DNA of 11,251 nt. Source: an uncultured Succinivibrio sp. (GTDB taxonomy: Bacteria > Pseudomonadota > Gammaproteobacteria > Enterobacterales > Succinivibrionaceae). Shown here piece after piece: positions 5,482 through 11,251 of the stretch. The DNA lies in the NCBI GenBank assembly GCA_900767695.1, contig CAAGAC010000110.1:1-11251 (forward strand), read 5' to 3'. Each line of letters begins with the position of its first letter. The first letter of the stretch is position 1. The notes below the pieces were generated by a model. It did not search any database. It was not told the DNA's origin and saw nothing but the letters and a program-made list of their open reading frames with translations. The position numbers and the translations under genes are program-made.

Positions 5482-6756
5482 CTACGGCCTGAAGGGCCAG
5501 ACCACCGGCACGATGGCCACGCACAGCACGAAGGCGATGAGGCACATCGGCAGTCCCACGTAGAGGTAGTGTTTGAACTTCAATGATCCAGGGGTCATGA
5601 TGAGGGTGTTCGGCGGGGTCGCCACCGGGGTTGCGAACGAGCAGGAGGCGGCTATGGCGATGCCCATCACCACCGCGTTCGGGGAGACGCCCAGGCGCGC
5701 GGAGATCGAGAGGCCGATGGGGATGAGGAGCGCCGCGGTCGCGGTGTTCGGCATGAACTGGGTGAGGCCGCACGAGAGCAGGAAGAGCACCGCCATGATG
5801 GTCATGCCCGACGGGGTGTCGCCCATGAGGCCGACCACGAAGTCTGCGACCATGAGGCCCGCGCCGGTCTTGTCAAGCGCGGTGGCGATCGGGAGCATGC
5901 CTGCAAAGAGGAAGATCGTCACCCAGTCGATGCCGTCGTAGGCCTGCTTCTCGGTGATGGTGCCCGAGAGCACGCACAAAAGGGCTCCCGCCACCGCGAC
6001 TATCGAGGGCGGCACGCCGGGGATCCCGATGATGAGTCCCGCGACCACGAGGGCCAGGATCAGCAGCGCCTGGATCTGCTTGCGCGCGCTGCCCTTTCCC
6101 GCCTGCTGCCCGCTGTCGCTCCACTCGCCAAGCATCTTTGCCTTGGCGTCGTGCGGCAGCAGCCTGCGGCCTATGAAGATCATGAAGAGCGTGCAGCACA
6201 CGCAGATGGGAAGGCCGATCCACGCAAACTCGAAGAAGCCGAAGGGCTCGTGGCCGGCGTTCTCAAGCGCGGCTACGGCGAGCATGTTGGGCGGGGTGCC
6301 GACCATGGTCAGGTCGCAGCCGACGTTGGCCGCGACCGCAAGTCCCATCAGCAGCGGCGCCGGGGAGATCTTCGCGGAGACGCAGATGCCGATGACCATC
6401 GGCATCAGGCAGGCGACGGTGCCGGTGTTGGAGGCAAAAGCCGACATCACGATGGTCACGAGCATCAGCGCCGCCATAAGCGGGGCCTCGTGGATGCCGA
6501 CCTTGCGCACCACGAGGTGCCCGATGGTCGTGGCAAGCCCCGAGTCGAGCATCGCCGCCCCCACGACGAACATGCCTCCGAAGAGCACTACCGTGGAGTT
6601 GGAGAAGCCCGAGAATACCTCCGGGGTCTTGAGCACCCCGCAAAGGCCCAGGGCCAGCGCCGCGCCCATAGCGGTCACCGCCATCGGGATCAGCTCGGTC
6701 ACAAACAGGAACGCCACCACGGCAAGCACCGTCAGCGTTATGGCTGCATCGCTCAT
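5482..6756 (-). CDS. DASS (SLC13/CitT-like) anion transporter, probably for dicarboxylates
   Basis: The 424-residue inner-membrane protein has about eleven hydrophobic segments and the inverted-repeat pattern of the divalent anion:Na+ symporter family. The first half contains SNT (109-111, in FASNTGTVA) and GTPPN (153-157); the second contains PNT (336-338, in FMPNTATAA) and ATPPNT (379-384). These correspond to the substrate- and sodium-binding hairpin tips of VcINDY-type carriers, although the second SNT has become PNT. A charged cytoplasmic loop (about 197-228) separates the halves. Substrates are likely C4-dicarboxylates such as succinate, malate or fumarate, or citrate; whether it is a symporter or an antiporter cannot be told. 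The ATG at 6756 follows GGGGGAGA with four bases between. The gene has its own terminator, and 327 bases upstream carry no gene, so it is probably transcribed alone. Confidence 0.88.
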   Translation of the reverse strand: MSDAAITLTVLAVVAFLFVTELIPMAVTAMGAALALGLCGVLKTPEVFSGFSNSTVVLFGGMFVVGAAMLDSGLATTIGHLVVRKVGIHEAPLMAALMLVTIVMSAFASNTGTVACLMPMVIGICVSAKISPAPLLMGLAVAANVGCDLTMVGTPPNMLAVAALENAGHEPFGFFEFAWIGLPICVCCTLFMIFIGRRLLPHDAKAKMLGEWSDSGQQAGKGSARKQIQALLILALVVAGLIIGIPGVPPSIVAVAGALLCVLSGTITEKQAYDGIDWVTIFLFAGMLPIATALDKTGAGLMVADFVVGLMGDTPSGMTIMAVLFLLSCGLTQFMPNTATAALLIPIGLSISARLGVSPNAVVMGIAIAASCSFATPVATPPNTLIMTPGSLKFKHYLYVGLPMCLIAFVLCVAIVPVVWPFRP

Positions 6757-7083
6757 CAGGTCTCCCCCGCCCTGCCCGCCTGGGAGGCATGGGCTTTGAA
6801 AGTCCGCATTTTTCCAGGCGTCTTTGAAACCTTAAGCAAACAATTGAGCGACCGCAAGGCGGCATACCAGTCCAATTTCCAGTTATGTGCGGTGCCCGGC
6901 ATTATCCATGCGCCCATGGATGCTGCACGGCCCTTGGCGGCGCGCGGGAGCGGGGCAAGGAGACGGGCATTGTAAAAAGCTTGCACAATTTTCGTGAAAT
7001 GTGACGGGTGCCCTTTTCCTGTATGCAAATAATTCCCTAGTATCAAGACAACTGCAGCAAAAAGACTAAAAAAAGCAACATAA
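6757..7083. promoter_or_regulatory. Divergent intergenic region (327 bases, no gene)
   Basis: This stretch lies between the transporter gene (minus) and the small membrane protein gene (plus). It is more AT-rich than the genes, with A/T tracts at 6976-7000 and 7059-7083. Neither strand shows a promoter I would call with confidence; on the minus strand a GATAAT hexamer at 6900-6905 is the best -10 candidate for the transporter. It contains the palindrome at 6904-6921. A minus-strand open frame that crosses it has no coding features. Confidence 0.5.
6904..6921. promoter_or_regulatory. Palindromic operator candidate upstream of the transporter gene
   Basis: ATCCATG-CGCC-CATGGAT is a perfect 7-bp inverted repeat with a 4-base spacer. 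On the minus strand it overlaps a GATAAT hexamer that could be the -10 of the transporter gene, the position expected for a repressor. I recognise no specific regulator. Confidence 0.35.
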
Positions 7084-7338
7084 ATGGCTTCTGAAGGCAA
7101 AATCGCACTCTGCCTGGCGCTCGCTTTCGCGACCGCCGCGCTCTTCCGCGCCCTTGTGGGCAGCCGCCGCGATGCCTGGTTCCGCCGCGTTTCCCTCAAG
7201 TCGCCCATCGCCGCCAAGGGCGCGTTCGGCGACGCCATGGCCCTGGGCACCCCCAGGACGCGCAAGGGCGCCGCCGTCGCGTGCGCCCTTGCGCTCATGT
7301 GCGCCATCGAGGCCGCGGCGGTGTGGCTCCTGCTTTAA
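7084..7338 (+). CDS. Small two-helix membrane protein of unknown function
   Basis: I do not recognise this 84-residue product. It has a hydrophobic segment at about 7-26 (IALCLALAFATAALFRALVG), a basic middle of about 35 residues (27-62, eight or more Arg/Lys), and a second hydrophobic segment at about 63-84 running to the C-terminus. The positive loop predicts a hairpin with the loop in the cytoplasm and both ends outside. Codons end overwhelmingly in G or C, as in the neighbouring genes, which supports real coding. The ATG at 7084 directly follows an in-frame TAA (7081-7083) and has no Shine-Dalgarno in the A-rich leader, so initiation must rely on an unstructured A-rich region. It lies 139 bases upstream of mepM, which has its own promoter. 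Confidence 0.6.
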   Translation: MASEGKIALCLALAFATAALFRALVGSRRDAWFRRVSLKSPIAAKGAFGDAMALGTPRTRKGAAVACALALMCAIEAAAVWLLL

Positions 7339-7413
7339 GGCAGCCTCCGCAACAGGAAGCTTTCAATGTTGCTCTGGTAGAACGGCTTCATGACAAGGCC
7401 GCCTGCCGCTGCA

Positions 7414-7442
7414 CCCTAGGCGTGTTGCGCAGGCGCCCAGGG
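7414..7442. repeat. Imperfect hairpin just upstream of the mepM promoter
   Basis: CCCTAGGCG (7414-7422) and CGCCCAGGG (7434-7442) pair over nine positions with one A-C mismatch. It abuts the -35 box at 7443. It could weakly terminate the preceding small gene or be an operator; no T-run follows. Confidence 0.35.
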
Positions 7443-7471
7443 TTCAGAGGCGCTGGCGGCTGTGGTAAAAT
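7443..7471 (+). promoter_or_regulatory. Promoter of mepM, predicting a leaderless mRNA
   Basis: A -35 TTCAGA (7443-7448) and a -10 TAAAAT (7466-7471) are separated by exactly 17 bases, and the -10 carries the TGn extension (TGG, 7463-7465). Standard spacing puts the first transcribed base at about 7478, the A of the mepM ATG. Confidence 0.65.
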
Positions 7472-7477
7472 GCGCCA

Positions 7478-9544
7478 ATGCTAAACCTCCGGATCACTTC
7501 ACACAAAATCCACGAAGACTACGTTGCCGTGCAGCGCAACACTGGGATCCTGCCCATCTCGGGCCGCCACTTCGTCGGAATAGTCTCGGTGTGCGTGATC
7601 TCGATAATCTGCGCCATCCCGGTCGGAAACCTCGTCCCCCTCTCGATTGAAGCAATCCCCGCTCTCGCATCGCTAAACCGCGGCGAGTCGGGCAACAACG
7701 AGGAGGCCTACCTCAAGAGCAGCGACGAGGAGGCCGCCGCCAACCTCCAGATCACCGCAGACGCCGGCTCGCGCGAGAACTACGACGACGCCGACCTGCC
7801 TTCAAACCTCTTCTCGTCACAGGCCGTCAACGACGCCGTCGCCGCCGCAAGGCGCAGCGGCAACACCTCGGCCGACGCCTTCAACGACGAGTACAATCTT
7901 GACGGCGGCGACGAGGCCATCGAGGCTCCCGCCGTGCCAGAGCAGCTGCGCCAGCGCTTCTACGCGGCGAGGCCCGACGACAAGGAGCAGAAGGCAGGCG
8001 AGCCTTCCGCCGCATCGGGTGACCGCCAGGACGCCCTTGCCGGCAATTCGGCCGCGCCTGAGTCAAGCTCCGCCCTCAGGGAGGACACTGCGGACAACAG
8101 GGGCGAGGTGGTCGCAGGCGGCAGCGGGGTAACGATGCCCGAGCAGGCAAGGCCCCTGCCCATGCCGCTCCAGGATCCCGCGCAGCGCGTTATGGACCTG
8201 CTTGCAGACGGCTCCATCCCCCAGGTCTCCGCCCTGGGCGCCGGCAGCGCGCCCGCGCTGCTCTCCGATCAGGCCGTGCCCGAGCGCAGGCCCGATGGAC
8301 GCTGGTACAAGCAGACCGTGCACTCCGGCGACACCATCTCCGAGATCTTCAACTACCTGAACCTCCCCTCGGGCACCCTCGCCGACGTCACCAAGGCAGC
8401 ATCCAAGGCCGACCTGTACCTGAGGCCCGGCACCCAGATCCACTTCCTCATCGACGCCAGAAACAACGTGCTCGAGCTTGTGAAGCCCATGCGCGACCAG
8501 GACGAGCAGGTGCGCCTGACCCGCATGTCGCCAAAGGACGCCTTCACCGTGGTCCACGAGGCCGCAGGCGCCCACGTCGCCTCCTCCGACGACGTCAAGA
8601 TGTTCGCCGACGCAGGCCAGATGCCGGCTGCGATCGAGGCTGCCAAGGACCGCAAGGCCGCCGAGGAGGAGGCTGCCAAGCAGAAGAAGGCCGAGGACCT
8701 GCTGGCCCGCCAGAACGCCACCACCAGGCCCCGCCTGGTCGTCTCGAGCGTCAAGCGCGGCGAGAGCTTCAACGCCGCCGCAAAGCGCGCCGGCCTAACC
8801 GCCGCCAACATCTCGCAGCTGCGCAATGTGCTCAGCGGCCGCGTGAACCTGCGCCGCCTCGCAACAGGCGACGGCTTCAGGGTGCTCTTCAACGGCATCG
8901 GCACCAAGTCAGCGATCACCGCGGTCGAGTTCACCACCGCCCGCAGCGGCCGCGTCAGGCTCTTCAGGAACCCTGACAACGGCACCTTCTACGAGGAGGA
9001 CGGCTACAGGCCCCAGACCGGCTCGTTCCGCCGCTTCCCGGTCAACGGCAGCCTGGAGGTCAGCTCGCCGTTCAACCCGCGCCGCTTCCATCCGCTGCGC
9101 CACCGCATCTCCCCGCACAACGGCGTCGACTTCAGGATGCCGATCGGAACCCCGGTCTACGCCCCGGCAGACGGCGTCGTGACCTACGCCGGCTACATGC
9201 GCGGCGGCGGGTACACCGTCGTCATCAAGCACATGGGCGCCTACTCCACCGTCTACATGCACCTGTCGAGGTTCTTCATCTCCAAGGGCGACACCGTCCA
9301 CATGGGCCAGATGTTCGCCAAGTCCGGCAACACCGGCGGGTCCACCGGCTCGCACCTGCATTACGAGATCCGCATCAACGACCGCCCGGTCGATCCGCTC
9401 AAGGTCGACCTGCCTTCCGGCAGCCCGGCCGTGGCCAGCCAGCGCCGCGAGCGCTTCCAGGGCACCGTCAAGGTCTTGAAGTCGGAGCTTTACAAGGAAA
9501 GCCTGGCCATGCGCCAGGGCGGCGGGCAGCAGCAGAAGAACTGA
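7478..9544 (+). CDS. mepM: MepM-like murein DD-endopeptidase (M23), envelope-anchored, with long disordered insert
   Basis: The 688-residue protein should cleave peptide crosslinks in periplasmic peptidoglycan for cell-wall growth. Order: cytoplasmic N-terminus with one membrane anchor (about 31-53), a long Ala/Asp/Glu-rich, probably disordered stretch (about 65-270), an OapA/LysM-like domain (WYKQTVHSGDTISEIFNYL, from 276), an Ala/Lys/Glu coiled-coil segment (about 383-410), an M23-associated beta domain (about 418-505) and the M23 peptidase (about 515-645). Zinc ligands are His547 and Asp551 (PHNGVDF) and His628 (HLHYE); His595 (YMHLS) and His626 complete the active site, so it should be active. 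FNPRRFHPL...PHNGVDF closely matches E. coli MepM, which is only about 440 residues; the excess is mainly the acidic stretch. The ATG has no leader or Shine-Dalgarno. GTG at 7529 with a weak GAAG is the alternative start and would keep the anchor. Confidence 0.88.
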   Translation: MLNLRITSHKIHEDYVAVQRNTGILPISGRHFVGIVSVCVISIICAIPVGNLVPLSIEAIPALASLNRGESGNNEEAYLKSSDEEAAANLQITADAGSRENYDDADLPSNLFSSQAVNDAVAAARRSGNTSADAFNDEYNLDGGDEAIEAPAVPEQLRQRFYAARPDDKEQKAGEPSAASGDRQDALAGNSAAPESSSALREDTADNRGEVVAGGSGVTMPEQARPLPMPLQDPAQRVMDLLADGSIPQVSALGAGSAPALLSDQAVPERRPDGRWYKQTVHSGDTISEIFNYLNLPSGTLADVTKAASKADLYLRPGTQIHFLIDARNNVLELVKPMRDQDEQVRLTRMSPKDAFTVVHEAAGAHVASSDDVKMFADAGQMPAAIEAAKDRKAAEEEAAKQKKAEDLLARQNATTRPRLVVSSVKRGESFNAAAKRAGLTAANISQLRNVLSGRVNLRRLATGDGFRVLFNGIGTKSAITAVEFTTARSGRVRLFRNPDNGTFYEEDGYRPQTGSFRRFPVNGSLEVSSPFNPRRFHPLRHRISPHNGVDFRMPIGTPVYAPADGVVTYAGYMRGGGYTVVIKHMGAYSTVYMHLSRFFISKGDTVHMGQMFAKSGNTGGSTGSHLHYEIRINDRPVDPLKVDLPSGSPAVASQRRERFQGTVKVLKSELYKESLAMRQGGGQQQKN

Positions 9545-9560
9545 CCGCGCTTAACACACC

Positions 9561-9579
9561 GCGGCGCCACCAGCGCCGC
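9561..9579 (+). repeat. Intercistronic GC hairpin between mepM and the RocB-like gene
   Basis: GCGGCGC (9561-9567) and GCGCCGC (9573-9579) pair perfectly around CACCA. No T-run follows. It ends three bases before the GGGA that serves as the weak ribosome site of the next gene, so it could tune translation or protect the upstream mRNA rather than terminate. Confidence 0.5.
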
Positions 9580-9592
9580 TCTGGGACACCAA

Positions 9593-11251
9593 TTGTTAGA
9601 ATTCATCAACTTCAAGGAAGAGGCGATCGCCCTGACGAAGTGGCTGATCTCCATTTCCTCCATCACCTCGACCCACGGGGAGATGGAGATCTCCAAGGCC
9701 ATCTACGACACCGTCTGCGGGATCTCCTACTTCAGGACCCACCGCAACGACGTGCTCTACGTCCCCCACTCCGATCAGAAGCACCACTCGGTGGTGGCGC
9801 TGGTCAAGGTCGACGGCGGCATCACCCGCGAGACGCTCTGCGTGCTCTGCTCCTCCGACACCTCGGGCAACGACTCCTACGCGATGCTCAAGCCCCTCTC
9901 CTTCAAGCCCGACGAGCTCAAGGAGAAGCTGCGCGGGATCATCAAGAAGTCCGACAAGACGCAGGCGCTCTCCTACACGAACACGCTCTACGGCCTGGGC
10001 TCCTTTGAATCCAAGGGCGTCACCGGCGCGCTGCTGACCCTCGTCAAGGAGGCCTCCGACCGCCTCTACGAGCTGCCCTTCAACCTGCTCTTCGTGTGCA
10101 CCTCCCAGACCATCTCGGGCAACACCGGGATCCGCGAGTGCATGCCCTACATCCACTCGCTTTTAAGCGAGAACCACCTCGATCTCAAGCTCACCGTGGC
10201 CTTCAAGCCCGAGAACCGCTCGAACGACGAGAACAACCTCAACCTCTACACCGCGAACATGGGCCGCGCCGAGCTGTGCTTCTACATCCTCGGCAAGGGC
10301 GCGGACAGCACCGATCCCTTCAAGGGCTTCAGCCCCACCCAGGTCAGCTCGCGCATCATCGAGAAGATGGAGCTCAACCCCAGGGTCGCCTCCCGACTCT
10401 CCAAGCGCCCCTTCGTCCCGGTGTTCCGCTCGATGCTGATGCCACCGATGCTCAGCCCGAGGACGCCCGACTCGGCGCTCGTCTCCTTCGAGCTGCCATT
10501 CCTGAACCTCAACCTCCTCGATCTCATCGAGATCCTGAAGTCCCTTGCCGCCGAGGCGCTTGAGGAGAGCTGCACGGCCATCGAGAACCGCGAGAACGAT
10601 CTGCTCACGATGCTCGATCAGGAGTACCTGCCCGAGGTGCGCGACGCCGAGGTGCTCTCCTACTCCGATCTCTTCTACCGCGCCTCCAGGCACTACCGCG
10701 GCGATCTGCAGGCGGCCATCGACGGCCTGCTCAGCCGCTGCGCCAAGAAGGAGTACACCCGCGAGGAGACCGTGCAGGCGGTCATCGAGAGGCTCAACGA
10801 TCTGGCGCGCCTGCCCAGGCCCTCCGTGGTCATCTGCCTTGGGAGCAACTTCATCCCCCAGCAGCAGATCCGCCAGAACAACTCGGGCGACCGCGAGGTC
10901 TACCGCCGCATCAGCGACGCCGTGGACAGCTTCAACTCCGACTTCGTCCAACAGATCCATTTCGCAGGCGAGACCTCGGCCTCCGACTGCTGCTTCATCC
11001 GCCCGGTGGGCGTTGACCAGGCGGTGAAGGCCCTGCGCGCCGAGTGCCCGATCCCCTTCAGCGACTTCTACAACCTGGGCGCGCCCTCGGTGACCCTCAC
11101 GGTCAAGGGCGAGGATCTCTACCTGCCCACCGAGCACGTCTCCACCGAGATCTTCGACATCATCCCGGGCTTCCTCTCAAAGCTCTTCGACGTGTTCAAG
11201 CAGGAGGAGAAGGAGGACGACGACGCTCAGTCCGGCGACGACGAGGACGAC
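9593..11251 (+). CDS. RocB-like M20-family peptidase homologue without metal ligands (3' truncated, probable pseudoenzyme)
   Basis: 553 codons are present and run off the window end. The protein follows the arginine-utilisation protein RocB (M20 metallopeptidase clan, about 566 residues in Bacillus subtilis) from the N-terminal EEAIALTKWLISISSI to the C-terminal NLGAPSVTLTVKGEDLYLPTEHV. Shared landmarks include LPFNLLF (161-167), ILGKGA...GFSPTQVSSRI (232-255), ELNPRVASRL (260-269), FLNLNLLDLIEILKSLAAEA and RPSVVICLGSNFIP (409-422). The metal and catalytic residues are gone: HxD reads SSD (87-89), the bridging Asp is Glu139, the Glu-Glu pair is Thr173-Ile174, and the final His is Tyr510. It ends in an acidic tail (537-553). 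The start is TTG at 9593, with GGGA six bases upstream; no ATG occurs until codon 31, inside the conserved region. It is probably co-transcribed with mepM, 48 bases away and in the same reading frame. Confidence 0.75.
   Translation, partial: MLEFINFKEEAIALTKWLISISSITSTHGEMEISKAIYDTVCGISYFRTHRNDVLYVPHSDQKHHSVVALVKVDGGITRETLCVLCSSDTSGNDSYAMLKPLSFKPDELKEKLRGIIKKSDKTQALSYTNTLYGLGSFESKGVTGALLTLVKEASDRLYELPFNLLFVCTSQTISGNTGIRECMPYIHSLLSENHLDLKLTVAFKPENRSNDENNLNLYTANMGRAELCFYILGKGADSTDPFKGFSPTQVSSRIIEKMELNPRVASRLSKRPFVPVFRSMLMPPMLSPRTPDSALVSFELPFLNLNLLDLIEILKSLAAEALEESCTAIENRENDLLTMLDQEYLPEVRDAEVLSYSDLFYRASRHYRGDLQAAIDGLLSRCAKKEYTREETVQAVIERLNDLARLPRPSVVICLGSNFIPQQQIRQNNSGDREVYRRISDAVDSFNSDFVQQIHFAGETSASDCCFIRPVGVDQAVKALRAECPIPFSDFYNLGAPSVTLTVKGEDLYLPTEHVSTEIFDIIPGFLSKLFDVFKQEEKEDDDAQSGDDEDD

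Noticed and set aside
6985..7005. CRP-like site near GTGAAATGTGAC
   Set aside because: The two GTGA blocks are direct, not inverted, repeats and lack the TCACA half needed for a CRP site.
6756..7307. Minus-strand open frame upstream of the transporter
   Set aside because: It covers an AT-rich intergenic region and the opposite strand of the small membrane protein gene, with no recognisable domain or ribosome site.
9542..9579. Selenocysteine insertion at the mepM TGA with the following hairpin as SECIS
   Set aside because: The hairpin is only 7 bp and lies 16 bases away, unlike bacterial SECIS elements, and MepM ends naturally at this point without needing Sec.
10163..11137. 324-codon minus-strand open frame
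   Set aside because: It lies opposite the RocB-like gene, whose plus-strand frame has clear homology. High-GC genes commonly leave long antisense frames.
1..11251. CRISPR array, tRNA, rRNA, toxin-antitoxin pair or phage module
   Set aside because: Reading both strands I saw no evenly spaced direct repeats, no tRNA cloverleaf with a CCA end, and no proteins of such systems.

Overview
The window looks like the chromosome of a GC-rich gammaproteobacterium. The ribosomal protein L25 is the short single-domain form, and the DusA tRNA-modification enzyme, the MepM-type murein endopeptidase and a YqaB-like HAD phosphatase are all of gammaproteobacterial type. An anaerobic gut member of the Aeromonadales/Succinivibrionaceae would fit the DASS dicarboxylate carrier and the high GC, but that placement is a guess. 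The first 20 bases are the 3' end of the Illumina TruSeq read-2 adapter, so the window starts at an untrimmed contig end. The other end stops inside a gene.

Layout. Bases 21-188 hold the last codons of an unidentified gene, possibly an insertion-sequence transposase, with a perfect 16-bp inverted repeat inside. Next comes rplY on the minus strand with its hairpin terminator. Diverging from it on the plus strand are a dCMP deaminase gene and a YqaB-like HAD phosphatase gene, which ends at a strong terminator shared with a convergent minus-strand operon. Read 5' to 3' on the minus strand, that operon is a serine hydroxymethyltransferase-like gene, dusA and an aldo/keto reductase gene. It has an extended -10 promoter, gaps of 4 and 12 bases between genes, and the SD of the last gene overlapping the dusA stop codon. 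Upstream of it, also on the minus strand, is a DASS (SLC13) dicarboxylate transporter with its own terminator. A 327-base intergenic region with a palindromic operator candidate separates it from a small two-helix membrane protein gene on the plus strand. Then follows mepM (M23 endopeptidase, 688 residues, apparently made from a leaderless mRNA). Last is a TTG-started gene for a RocB-like M20 peptidase homologue that runs off the window end.

The most unusual content is a pair of apparent pseudoenzymes. The SHMT-like protein has glycine where the PLP-binding lysine should be. It also lacks the active-site histidines, the phosphate-binding SGS motif and part of the Tyr loop. The RocB-like protein keeps the fold landmarks of RocB but has lost nearly every metal ligand and the catalytic glutamate. 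Both reading frames are intact and have normal codon use, so they look selected rather than decaying. I found no CRISPR array, tRNA, rRNA or phage module. Promoters here share an extended -10 (TGn + hexamer) architecture with weak -35 boxes.
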